A stretch of 64,000 nt of DNA, taken from contig NZ_VYRZ01000001.1 of assembly GCF_008710705.1 (NCBI RefSeq), positions 930,001-994,000 of the forward strand, written 5' to 3'. The position numbers and the translations under genes were made by a program. Shown here piece after piece: positions 50,256-57,682 of the stretch (position 1 is the stretch's first letter; each line of letters starts with the position of its first letter). The stretch comes from Microbacterium radiodurans. Its GTDB lineage: Bacteria; Actinomycetota; Actinomycetes; Actinomycetales; Microbacteriaceae. Under the pieces are notes generated by a model. That model was not told where the DNA came from, did no database searches, and saw only the letters and a program-made list of their open reading frames with translations.

Positions 50256-50555
50256 TCAGACGTCGGCCGATGCCGGCTCGGGGATCACGCGCAGGCCGTT
50301 CGCACCACCGGCCTCGATCATGAGCGTCTCGACCCACTGCCGGTTGATGGTCGGCGGTCGGCTGCCGCTGAACTGGAACACGATCGGAACGGCGGGATGC
50401 ACCCACACGCTGTACGTGCCGGCGTCGGCCGCGCGATGGAACATGAACGGTTCGTTGCGCCGCAGCTTGTTCATGAAGACGACCCGCAGATGGGCGAGCA
50501 GCCGATCCTCGATGTCGAAGGTCCGGCCCTGACTCCCATAAACGAGAACACCCAC
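50256..50555 (-). CDS. DUF7882-like small protein (paralog 3 of 3)
   Basis: Protein of 99 residues, opening MGVLVYGSQGRTFDIEDRLLAHL, with VVFMNKLRRNEPFMFHR and YSVWVHPAVPIVFQF, then SRPPTINRQWVETL. It is closest to paralog 1 (14773-15117) through VWIHP/VWVHP, PPQLNRDW/PPTINRQW and the PEP tail. Upstream palindromes and a TTGACA-N17-TAGGCC promoter suggest repressor control. Confidence 0.75.
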   Translation of the reverse strand: MGVLVYGSQGRTFDIEDRLLAHLRVVFMNKLRRNEPFMFHRAADAGTYSVWVHPAVPIVFQFSGSRPPTINRQWVETLMIEAGGANGLRVIPEPASADV

Positions 50556-50582
50556 GCGCGAAAGGGTACGCCCGGCATCCCG

Positions 50583-50660
50583 ACTAACTAATTGCGGTTA
50601 GTTCGACGAACTAGTTTTCCGCCTGATCGAGGGCCTAGGCGGTCGCCGGTCGGTTGTCAA
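50583..50660 (-). promoter_or_regulatory. Promoter and overlapping palindromes upstream of DUF7882 paralog 3
   Basis: Minus-strand TTGACA (50660-50655), 17-bp spacer, TAGGCC (50637-50632). Downstream of the start, between 50583 and 50616, lie ACTAAC-N8-GTTAGT, the perfect AGTTCGACGAACT palindrome (50600-50612) and AACTAGTT (50609-50616). This AT-rich block is a candidate operator for one of the MarR proteins. Confidence 0.5.
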
Positions 50661-50719
50661 CCCGGTGGGGTTTCCGGGGGTGGCGGAAGACACTGGGCAC
50701 AAGGCGTAAGGAGCAGATC

Positions 50720-51031
50720 ATGGTCATGGAGATGTCGCCGCTCGCGCGGGGCCGCACCGCAGCCCGGATCGCCGCCGCCGACACCCTCCGCGAGCTGCCG
50801 AAACGTCGGCCGCAGGCCGCCGCCGAACCCACCGCGGAGGTGATCTGGGAGCTCGTCGACGTCGATCGCTACGAGATCCGCGAAGCCGCCGTCGTCCTGG
50901 GGTACGTCGACGTCGTGGGCGCCGTGTTCGTCGCACTGTCGGGCCCCTGGTACGCCAGCGCCGTCGAGGTGCGCCAGACGCTCCGCTTCGAGGAAGCCGT
51001 GGACGTCCTCCGCAGCGCGCACCGCCGGTGA
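50720..51031 (+). CDS. Hypothetical protein, 103 residues
   Basis: ATG at 50720 with AAGGAG 6 nt upstream. MVMEMSPLARGRTAARIAAADTLRELPKRRP is basic and helical; the rest, WELVDVDRYEIREAAVVLGYVDVVGAVFVALSGPWYASAVEVRQTL, is mixed alpha/beta with a hydrophobic stretch too short for a membrane segment. No family recognised. It stands alone between DUF7882 paralog 3 (divergent) and the Gfo/Idh/MocA gene. Confidence 0.7.
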   Translation: MVMEMSPLARGRTAARIAAADTLRELPKRRPQAAAEPTAEVIWELVDVDRYEIREAAVVLGYVDVVGAVFVALSGPWYASAVEVRQTLRFEEAVDVLRSAHRR

Positions 51032-51070
51032 GTGCAGCCTGCTGAAGGCCGCCCTGCTTAGGCTGGGTGG

Positions 51071-52048
51071 ATGATCCGCATCGCGACCGTCGGCACCAGC
51101 GTCATCACCGAGGCATTCGTCGGGGCCGCGCAGCGGACGCCCGGCATCGAGGTCGTGGCCGTCTCGTCCCGCGACGGGGACCGCGCCCGCGCGTACGCCG
51201 ACCGCCTCGGCGTCTCCGGTTCGTTCGGCAGCCTCGACGCGCTCCTGGATTCATCCGAGGTCGACGCGGTCTACATCGGTTCACCCAATGCGGCTCACCG
51301 CGAGCAGGTCGCCCGCTCTCTTGCGGCCGGCAAGCACGTCCTGGTCGAGAAGCCCGCCGTCGCGACCGCTGCCGAATGGAACGACCTCGTCGCGCAGTCC
51401 CATGCCTCGGGTCGCGTCCTCCTGGAGGCCATGCGCACCGCCTACGACCCGGGGATCGCCGCGGTGCGCGATGAGCTGGCCCGCCTCGGCGTGATCCGGC
51501 GCGCGTCGCTTCACTACCAGAAGCGATCGTCCCGGTACGACGACGTGCTCGCGGGCGGAACGCCGAACATCTTCGACCCCGCGATGGGCGGGGGCGCGCT
51601 GGCCGATCTCGGCGTCTACGCGGTGCACGCGGCTGTCCTGCTGTTCGGGGAGCCCGTCACCATCAGTGCGGCGCGCGTCGAGATCGCCACCGGTGTCGAC
51701 GGTGCCGGCATCGCGCTGCTCGGATATCCCGGCATGGTCGTCGACGTCTCGTTCTCGAAGATCACCTCGAGCGTCCGCCCGAGCGAGATCCAGGGTGAGG
51801 ACGCGACGCTGGAGATCGACCACCTGGCGAGCCCGCGCCGCCTGCGGACGATCCCGCGGGGCGCCGACGCGACCGAGCGCGACGTCGCCGGCGAGACCGA
51901 GGCCGGCGTCGACGCGCTGGACGCCGAGGTGGCGCGATTCGTCGAGCTGGTCTCGGCCGGGGGAGTGGCTGCGGCCGCGGTCGACAACGCGCGGACCGCG
52001 GCGACGTTGCGCACGATCGAGCGCATCCGCGCGACCTTTCCGAACTGA
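51071..52048 (+). CDS. Gfo/Idh/MocA-family oxidoreductase
   Basis: Protein of 325 residues. MIRIATVGTSVITEAFVGAAQRTPGIEVVAVSSRD is the NAD(P)-binding half; VLVEKPAVATAAEW is the conserved EKP motif; FDPAMGGGALADLGVYAVH is the G-G-x-x-x-D-x-G-x-H-like C-terminal motif. It probably oxidises or reduces a sugar or inositol derivative; the substrate is unknown. TAGGCT at 51059-51064 ends 6 nt before the ATG, so the message is probably leaderless, although GGGTGG lies between. Confidence 0.87.
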   Translation: MIRIATVGTSVITEAFVGAAQRTPGIEVVAVSSRDGDRARAYADRLGVSGSFGSLDALLDSSEVDAVYIGSPNAAHREQVARSLAAGKHVLVEKPAVATAAEWNDLVAQSHASGRVLLEAMRTAYDPGIAAVRDELARLGVIRRASLHYQKRSSRYDDVLAGGTPNIFDPAMGGGALADLGVYAVHAAVLLFGEPVTISAARVEIATGVDGAGIALLGYPGMVVDVSFSKITSSVRPSEIQGEDATLEIDHLASPRRLRTIPRGADATERDVAGETEAGVDALDAEVARFVELVSAGGVAAAAVDNARTAATLRTIERIRATFPN

Positions 52049-52119
52049 CCCGGCGGGCATCTTCATCCGGGCCTGTCAAGGGCCTGGGATTTCGAAGCGA
52101 CCCGGCGCAGTCTCGAACC

Positions 52120-52413
52120 ATGCACCACACCGGACTCCGCTGGGACGAGATCGCCGAGGACGCCTGGCGCGTGCGCGATCCGCAGCGTCCGCAGACGGAT
52201 GCCGACGCCGTGGTCGCCTACGTCGAGCGTCGCCGCGACGGCGACTACGAGGTGGTCTGGCTCTGCGGCACCGCGGGGACGGCCGCGTTCGCGTCGCTCG
52301 ACGATGCCGACCGGGCCATCACCGCGCGCTACGCCGCCCATCGCCGGAACGGTTCGCCGACCGCGACCAAGCCGCGTCCCATCGCGCATCGCCCGCCCCT
52401 CTCTCCCGCCTGA
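52120..52413 (+). CDS. Hypothetical protein, 97 residues
   Basis: MHHTGLRWDEIAEDAWRVRD... with a short beta-rich core (VVAYVERRRDGDYEVVWLCGTAG) and a disordered Pro/Arg tail. No family recognised. CAGTCT (52108-52113) ends 6 nt before the ATG, resembling a leaderless -10. Codon use is that of neighbouring genes. Confidence 0.6.
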   Translation: MHHTGLRWDEIAEDAWRVRDPQRPQTDADAVVAYVERRRDGDYEVVWLCGTAGTAAFASLDDADRAITARYAAHRRNGSPTATKPRPIAHRPPLSPA

Positions 52414-52453
52414 ACGGCGACCCTCTCCCGCCGGAACGGCGATGCGACGGGAC

Positions 52454-52915
52454 TCAGGACGCCGGACCGAGTCGGCTCAGCAGGATCCGCACGGCGGCCG
52501 CGACGCTCTCCTCGATGATCTCGGCGGGGCCGCCGTCGAATTGCAGCAGGGCGCTCCCCGCGCCCGACGCGTCGCTCCAGCCGATGTAGACGGTGCCCGG
52601 GGCATGCCCGTCCTGGATGTCGGGACCGCCCACGCCGGTCGTCGACACGGCGAGGTCGGCCCCGGTGAGGGCCCGCGTCGCAACGGCCATCTGCTCGGCG
52701 CATGCCGAGGAGCACGGGTCGGTTCCCGGGGCGAGGTCGAGGACCCGCTCCTTCGTCGCGGTCCGATAGGCGATGACGCCCCCCGCGAACCAGTCGCTCG
52801 CACCCCCGGCCGCCCCGACGGCGGCGGCGAGGTTGCCCGAGGTCAGCGACTCCGCGACGGCGATCGTCGTCCCCGTGCGTCGGGCGCGGTCGGCGAGATC
52901 TTCGATGTCGGTCAC
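52454..52915 (-). CDS. pncC: CinA-family nicotinamide-nucleotide amidohydrolase (PncC type)
   Basis: Protein of 153 residues from a GTG at 52915 preceded by GGAGGAGGAA. TTIAVAESLTSGNLAAAVGAAGGASDWFAGGVIAYRTATKERVL and AVSTTGVGGPDIQDGHAPGTVYIGW are the CinA C-terminal signature. It deamidates nicotinamide mononucleotide, recycling NAD. An upstream in-frame ATG lacks a ribosome site. It is divergent from the DoxX gene and shares its control region. Confidence 0.88.
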   Translation of the reverse strand: MTDIEDLADRARRTGTTIAVAESLTSGNLAAAVGAAGGASDWFAGGVIAYRTATKERVLDLAPGTDPCSSACAEQMAVATRALTGADLAVSTTGVGGPDIQDGHAPGTVYIGWSDASGAGSALLQFDGGPAEIIEESVAAAVRILLSRLGPAS

Positions 52916-53038
52916 GCTTCCTCCTCCTGCGACGGTGTCGACCATCGTCGCGTCCTGGGGATGGTAGGGATGCCGCGCGGGTGTGATCACCGGGATTGCC
53001 CCCCGTGCGACGCAGGTGATACGCGTCTCGCGTCTGCC

Positions 53039-53052
53039 GGGACTTAGGTCCC
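53039..53052. promoter_or_regulatory. DosR/DevR-like box upstream of the DoxX gene
   Basis: GGGACTTAGGTCCC matches the mycobacterial DosR core GGGACTWWAGTCCC at 13 of 14 positions. It lies 62 bp before the DoxX start and 123 bp from the divergent pncC start. The gene at 53753-54406 encodes a DosR-like response regulator. Confidence 0.6.
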
Positions 53053-53113
53053 TTTCATGACGGGCTCGATCGCGAGATGGTTATGTGGTCAGACCGCACC
53101 GGAGGAGAAGATC

Positions 53114-53704
53114 ATGACCACGCACGCGGTCCCCGTCACCATCGCCCGCACGCCGGCTCGGACCCGTCCCGTCGCGCTGGCCCGTCAGGACGACGTCGTC
53201 ACGTCGGCCGTCGGCCGTCGCACGCTCGCGGTCCTCCGCCTCGCGACCGGTTTCATCTTCCTGTGGGCCTTCCTCGACAAGCTCCTCGGTCTCGGCTTCT
53301 CGACGCCGTTCGAGCGCGCGTGGATCAACGGGGGGACGCCCGCCCAGGGCTTTCTCATGAGCCCGGCGGTGACCGGCCCGCTGCAGCCCTGGTTCCAGGC
53401 CATGGCCAGCCCGCTCGCCGATGTGCTGTTCATGATCGGGATGCTGGCGATCGGCGTCGCGGTGATGTCCGGCGTCGGCCTCCGCGTCGCCGCGGGGGCG
53501 GGGAGCGCCGTGATGCTCCTCATGTACCTCGCCGAGTGGCCGTTCGCGTGGGGCGCCGCATCCACGAACCCCCTCGTCGACTACCACGTCGTCTACGCCG
53601 TCGCCCTCATCGCGATCGCGGCGCTCCACGCCGGCGACACCTGGGGCCTCGGCGGCGCCTGGAAGCGACTGCCGATCGTGCAGCGGTTCCCCTGGCTCGC
53701 CTGA
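53114..53704 (+). CDS. DoxX-like membrane protein
   Basis: Protein of 196 residues with four membrane segments: LAVLRLATGFIFLWAFLDKLLGLG, LADVLFMIGMLAIGVAVMSGVGL, AGAGSAVMLLMYLAEWPFAWG and DYHVVYAVALIAIAALH. DoxX-type proteins are linked to thiosulfate:quinone reductase or stress redox functions. GGAGGAGA fixes the ATG at 53114. It is convergent with the response regulator and has a DosR-like box upstream. Confidence 0.8.
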   Translation: MTTHAVPVTIARTPARTRPVALARQDDVVTSAVGRRTLAVLRLATGFIFLWAFLDKLLGLGFSTPFERAWINGGTPAQGFLMSPAVTGPLQPWFQAMASPLADVLFMIGMLAIGVAVMSGVGLRVAAGAGSAVMLLMYLAEWPFAWGAASTNPLVDYHVVYAVALIAIAALHAGDTWGLGGAWKRLPIVQRFPWLA

Positions 53705-53752
53705 CGACGCCGGTCGCGCCGGGCGCGGATCCTCTCGGGTCCGGGCCCGGCC

Positions 53753-54406
53753 TCATGCGCGCCGCGTCGCCTCCGTGCGCGCCGCGAGGACGACGATCTG
53801 CGTCCTCCGCCGCAGCGCGAGGGTGCGCAGGAGCGCGGTCACGTGGTTCTTCACGGTCTTCTCGGCCACGCCGAGCCGGTCGGCGATCTCACGGTTCGAC
53901 AGGCCGCGGGCCACGAGCGCGAACACCTCGCGCTGTCTCGGCGGGAGCACGGCGGCCGGGTCGACGCGGGCCGGCGCTGCCGCGTCCGCGCCGGACGCGC
54001 TGCCGGTGTCGGAGTGTCCGCGCAGCGTCGCGGTCATCCGGTGACCGGACGCGACGCGGCGCACGGCCTCGACGAGCTCAGCGGCCCGGATGTCCTTCAG
54101 GAGGAAGCCCGCGGCTCCGGCCGCGGCGCTCGCCGCGCGGGCGTCGTCGTCGTCGAAGGCGGTGAGGATGAGGCAGGGGAGATCGGGATGCCGCGCCCGC
54201 AGCGCGGCGCAGGCCTGGGCGCCCGTCCCGTCGGGGAGCCGGTAGTCGAGCACCGCGACGTCGGGGGCGACGAGGGCCGCCCGGGCCGTGCTCTGCCGCA
54301 CCGTCGCCGCCTCGGCGATGACGGTGATACCGGGTGCGGCGCCCAGGACGTCCACGATGCCCCGACGCACGAGATCGTGATCGTCGAGGACGAGGACGGT
54401 CGGCAT
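53753..54406 (-). CDS. DosR/DevR-like NarL-family response regulator
   Basis: Protein of 217 residues. The receiver domain opens VLVLDDHDLVRRGIVDVLG with the phospho-acceptor Asp in VAVLDYRLPDGTG; the LuxR-type DNA-binding end is LPPRQREVFALVARGLSNREIADRLGVAEKTVKNHVTALL. DDH-VRRG-VD-LGA, PDVAVLD-RLPDG, PDL-CLILT, KDI--AEL-EAV and IADR--VAEKTVKN-V--LL agree with M. tuberculosis DosR as I recall it. No histidine kinase is adjacent. TAGCGT (54418-54413) ends 6 nt before the ATG, so it is likely leaderless. Confidence 0.8.
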   Translation of the reverse strand: MPTVLVLDDHDLVRRGIVDVLGAAPGITVIAEAATVRQSTARAALVAPDVAVLDYRLPDGTGAQACAALRARHPDLPCLILTAFDDDDARAASAAAGAAGFLLKDIRAAELVEAVRRVASGHRMTATLRGHSDTGSASGADAAAPARVDPAAVLPPRQREVFALVARGLSNREIADRLGVAEKTVKNHVTALLRTLALRRRTQIVVLAARTEATRRA

Positions 54407-54412
54407 GAGCCC

Positions 54413-54456
54413 ACGCTATCCGCCGGCCGCGCGCGGCCGTGCGTCGTGGCTACGGT
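54413..54456. promoter_or_regulatory. Divergent leaderless promoters, response regulator and TetR
   Basis: Minus-strand TAGCGT (54418-54413) and plus-strand TACGGT (54451-54456) each end exactly 6 nt before the respective ATG (54406 and 54463). The GC-rich CGCGCGGCC palindrome lies between. The starts are 56 bp apart. Confidence 0.55.
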
Positions 54457-54462
54457 GGAGGG

Positions 54463-55026
54463 ATGGACGAGCACCGGACGGGGCCGAGGCGCAGCGAGCA
54501 GGCGCGTCTCGCCGTGCTCGGTGCGGCAGCGGAACTCCTCGCGCGCACCGGCTATGAGAATCTCACGATCGAGGCGATCGCTCGCCAGGCCGGGGTCGGG
54601 AAGCAGACGATCTACCGATGGTGGCCCTCGAGAGGCGCCATCCTGGCCGAAGCGCTGCTCGAGGGACTGATCTTCCGGCAGGAGCTCGCCGTCGGCGACA
54701 CCGGCGATCTGCGCCGCGATCTCACCGACTGGGTCGAGCGCGTGCACGCCGTGCTCGCGACCGATCAGGGGCGCGCGCTGTTCCGCGCGCTTCTGGCGGC
54801 GGCGGCCGAGAATCCCGAGCTCGGCGAGCTCCTGCGCGTGCAGCTGGGTGCCGACGGCGGGGTCCGCGCGCGTCTCGCGGCATCGGGCGAGGCGGGGCCG
54901 GCCGCGGGCGTCGCTGACGAGGTCGCCGACGCGATCGCCGGCGTCATCATCCTGCGCGCCCTCAGCGGCCAGGCTCCCGCCGCGGGCAGCGCCGCGGCGC
55001 TCATCGCATCCCTTCTGCCGGGTTAG
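54463..55026 (+). CDS. TetR-family transcriptional regulator
   Basis: Protein of 187 residues. RLAVLGAAAELLARTGYENLTIEAIARQAGVGKQTIYRWWPSRGAILAEALL is the TetR helix-turn-helix. The stop is 56 bp before the MMPL transporter, with a palindrome in the gap, which marks it as the likely local repressor of that transporter. Confidence 0.88.
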   Translation: MDEHRTGPRRSEQARLAVLGAAAELLARTGYENLTIEAIARQAGVGKQTIYRWWPSRGAILAEALLEGLIFRQELAVGDTGDLRRDLTDWVERVHAVLATDQGRALFRALLAAAAENPELGELLRVQLGADGGVRARLAASGEAGPAAGVADEVADAIAGVIILRALSGQAPAAGSAAALIASLLPG

Positions 55027-55053
55027 GCTTGTCGAGACGCTGCGTCTCGTCAA
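55024..55053 (+). promoter_or_regulatory. TetR-type operator and promoter of the MMPL gene
   Basis: Perfect 7-bp arms CGAGACG-CTG-CGTCTCG (55033-55049), extending to 11-bp arms (10 of 11 match) at 55029-55053. TAGGCT (55024-55029) directly before it could be the -10, placing the operator over the transcription start. Confidence 0.6.
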
Positions 55054-55081
55054 ACCCGAGACCCGACGGAAGGTGCCCCGA

Positions 55082-57568
55082 ATGGCCGAACTGCTGTATC
55101 GCCTCGCGAAGGGCGCCGCCCGTCGTGCCTGGGTCGTCGTGGGGGCGTGGATCGCCGTCCTGGCCATCGTCGGCGCCGTCTTCGCCGTGGGCTTCCAGGG
55201 GCTCTCGTCGAGCTTCGACATCCCCGGCACGGCATCCTCGAAGGTCACCGACCGTCTCGCCGACGAGCTCCCCGACTTCGCGGGCGCCGCCGGAACCGTC
55301 GTCTTCCACGCCGAGGACGGCGCCCTGACCGACGCGCAGCGCTCCGAGATCGCGGATCTCGTCTCGACGGCATCCGACCTCCCCGACGTCGCGACCGTCA
55401 CCGACCCCTTCGCCGCCGAGGCCGAGCGGGCCTCGCAGGCGCAGCAGCTCGCCGACGGTCGCACCCAGCTCGACGCCGCGCGCGACCAGCTCGATGCCGG
55501 CCAGGCGCAGCTCGACGCGGGGACCGCGGAGCTCGAGGCGGGGCAGGCCCAGCTCGATGCAGCGCGCGCGCAGGCCGAGGCCGCCGGGCTGCCGGCCGCG
55601 CAGCTCGCGCCGCTCGACGCTCAGCAGGCCCAGCTCGACGCCGGTCGCGACGAGCTCGCGCGGCAGCAGGCGACACTCGACGACGGCCGGGCCCAGCTCG
55701 AGCAGCAGGGTGAGACGGCCGACCTCGGCGCCCGCCTGCTCGAGCTCGCCGACGGCATCCGACTCGTCTCGGCCGACGGATCCACCGCGACGGTCAACGT
55801 CGGCTTCACCGTGCCGCGCCTGGAGCTGCCCGAGGAGTCGAAGCAGGCTGTCGTCGAGCACTTCACCGCCGAGCCGATCGACGGCGTCGAAGTCGGGTTC
55901 TCGACCGAGATCTCGCAGGGCGTCCCCAAGATCCTCGGTATCGGTGAGGCGATCGGCGTCGGTGTCGCGGCCATCGTGCTGCTCGTGATGCTCGGCAGCG
56001 TCATCGCCGCCGCGCTCCCGCTCGTCACGGCGATCGTGGGCGTCGCCGCGGGTGTGCTCGGCGTCCTCTCGCTCTCGGGCGTCGTGCAGATGGCGTCGGT
56101 GACGCCCGTCCTCGGCGTCATGCTCGGACTCGCGGTGGGCATCGACTACGCCCTGTTCGTGCTCAACCGCCACCGCAAGCAGCTGCTCCGCGGCGTCGAA
56201 TTGCGGGAGTCGATCGGTCTCGCCGGCGGCACCGCCGGCAACGCCGTCGTCTTCGCGGGATCGACGGTCGTCGTCGCGCTCCTCGCGCTGAACGTCACGG
56301 GCATCCCGTTCCTCGGTCTCATGGGCACCGCCGGCGCGATCTGCGTCGCCATCGCGGTGCTGATCGCGATCACCCTGCTTCCGGCGCTCCTCTCCCTGCT
56401 CGGTCTGCGCGTGCTCGGTCGCCGCGCTCGGGCGCGGATCGGGCAGGCGGATGCCGTCGCGACGCCCACCCGCGCCATGCCGACCTGGCGGGCCGTCGTC
56501 ACGACCGTCGTGTCGGTCGGGCTGCTGCTCGTGCTCGCGATCCCGGCCCTGTCGATGCGGGTCGGCCTCCCCGACGGCGCGTCGGAGCCGGAGGGCTCGT
56601 ACGGCCAGCGCGCGTACGAACTGACCGAGGACGCCTTCGGTCCCGGCGCGAACTCGCCGCTGCTCGTGACCGCGGACCTGCCGGGCGGGCTCGACGACGC
56701 GGCGCAGCTGCGCGCGCAGGTCGATGTGGCCGAGACGCTCGCCGGTCGCGAGCACGTCGCCGCCGTGGCGCCGATCGCGGTGTCGGACAGCGGCGAAGTC
56801 GCCGCGTTCCAGGTCATCCCGACCGAAGGGCCGAGCAGCGTCGCGACCGAGGACCTGGTGCGCGACCTGCGATCGATGCCGCCGATCGACGGGGAGTACG
56901 CGCTCGGCGTGGCGGGTCAGGCGGCGATCAACATCGACATCTCCGAGGGGCTCGTCGGCATCCTGCCGATCTACCTCGCCGTCGTCGTGGGGCTCTCGCT
57001 CATCATCATGATCGTCGTGTTCCGCTCACTCGTCGTGCCGCTGATCGCCACCGGCGGCTTCATCCTGTCGCTGTTCGCGACGTACGGCGCCGTCGTCGCG
57101 GTGTTCCAGTGGGGCTGGGGAGCGGAGCTCATCGGCCTCCACACCACCGGGCCCATCCTGAACTTCCTGCCGGTGATCCTCGTCGGCATCCTGTTCGGCC
57201 TCGCGATGGACTATCAGCTCTTCCTCGCCTCGGGTATGCGCGAGGCGTTCGTGCACGGGTCCGAAGCGCGCCTGGCGGTGATGCAGGGCTTCCGCGCGGG
57301 ACGCTCGGTCGTCATCGCCGCGGCGCTCATCATGGTGTCGGTGTTCGGCGGGTTCATCTTCGCCGAGGCGACGATCATCCGGTCGATGGGCTTCGGCCTG
57401 GCCTTCGGCATCCTCGTCGACGCCCTGGTGGTGCGGATGCTGCTGATGCCCGCGCTCATGCACCTCATCGGCCGCGGCGCGTGGTGGCTTCCCCGCTGGC
57501 TCGACCGGATCCTGCCCGACGTGGACGTCGAGGGCGCGAAGCTCGAGCGCACCCACCCCCACGTCTGA
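55082..57568 (+). CDS. MMPL/RND-superfamily transporter
   Basis: Protein of 828 residues in the plasma membrane with two homologous halves. Each carries the MMPL Asp-Tyr pair: GIDYALFVLNRHRKQL and AMDYQLFLASGMREAF. The first external loop (residues ~120-220) contains QLDAG/ELEAGQAQLDAARAQ repeats, an Ala/Gln/Leu-rich helical hairpin that may form a coiled coil. It likely exports a lipid or hydrophobic drug. GGAAGG precedes the ATG at 55082, downstream of a TetR gene and its operator. Confidence 0.9.
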   Translation: MAELLYRLAKGAARRAWVVVGAWIAVLAIVGAVFAVGFQGLSSSFDIPGTASSKVTDRLADELPDFAGAAGTVVFHAEDGALTDAQRSEIADLVSTASDLPDVATVTDPFAAEAERASQAQQLADGRTQLDAARDQLDAGQAQLDAGTAELEAGQAQLDAARAQAEAAGLPAAQLAPLDAQQAQLDAGRDELARQQATLDDGRAQLEQQGETADLGARLLELADGIRLVSADGSTATVNVGFTVPRLELPEESKQAVVEHFTAEPIDGVEVGFSTEISQGVPKILGIGEAIGVGVAAIVLLVMLGSVIAAALPLVTAIVGVAAGVLGVLSLSGVVQMASVTPVLGVMLGLAVGIDYALFVLNRHRKQLLRGVELRESIGLAGGTAGNAVVFAGSTVVVALLALNVTGIPFLGLMGTAGAICVAIAVLIAITLLPALLSLLGLRVLGRRARARIGQADAVATPTRAMPTWRAVVTTVVSVGLLLVLAIPALSMRVGLPDGASEPEGSYGQRAYELTEDAFGPGANSPLLVTADLPGGLDDAAQLRAQVDVAETLAGREHVAAVAPIAVSDSGEVAAFQVIPTEGPSSVATEDLVRDLRSMPPIDGEYALGVAGQAAINIDISEGLVGILPIYLAVVVGLSLIIMIVVFRSLVVPLIATGGFILSLFATYGAVVAVFQWGWGAELIGLHTTGPILNFLPVILVGILFGLAMDYQLFLASGMREAFVHGSEARLAVMQGFRAGRSVVIAAALIMVSVFGGFIFAEATIIRSMGFGLAFGILVDALVVRMLLMPALMHLIGRGAWWLPRWLDRILPDVDVEGAKLERTHPHV

Positions 57569-57582
57569 CCCATCCCGTCCCA

Positions 57583-57662
57583 GCACCCGAGAATCGGTGC
57601 CTGCGGTGGGAATCGGCCTCAGGTGTCGATTCTCACCGCAGAGGCTGATTCTCGGCGGGTGC
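57583..57662. terminator. Long imperfect hairpin between convergent genes
   Basis: Left arm from 57583 to 57615 pairs with the right arm from 57627 to 57662, about 30 bp with a few mismatches and a 3-nt bulge, around an 11-nt loop. GAGAATC or its complement appears three times. It fills the gap between the MMPL stop and the monooxygenase stop, so it could end transcription from both sides; it may also be a dispersed palindrome. Confidence 0.55.
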
Positions 57663-57682
57663 CCGCGCGCGGCGGCGCGGGG

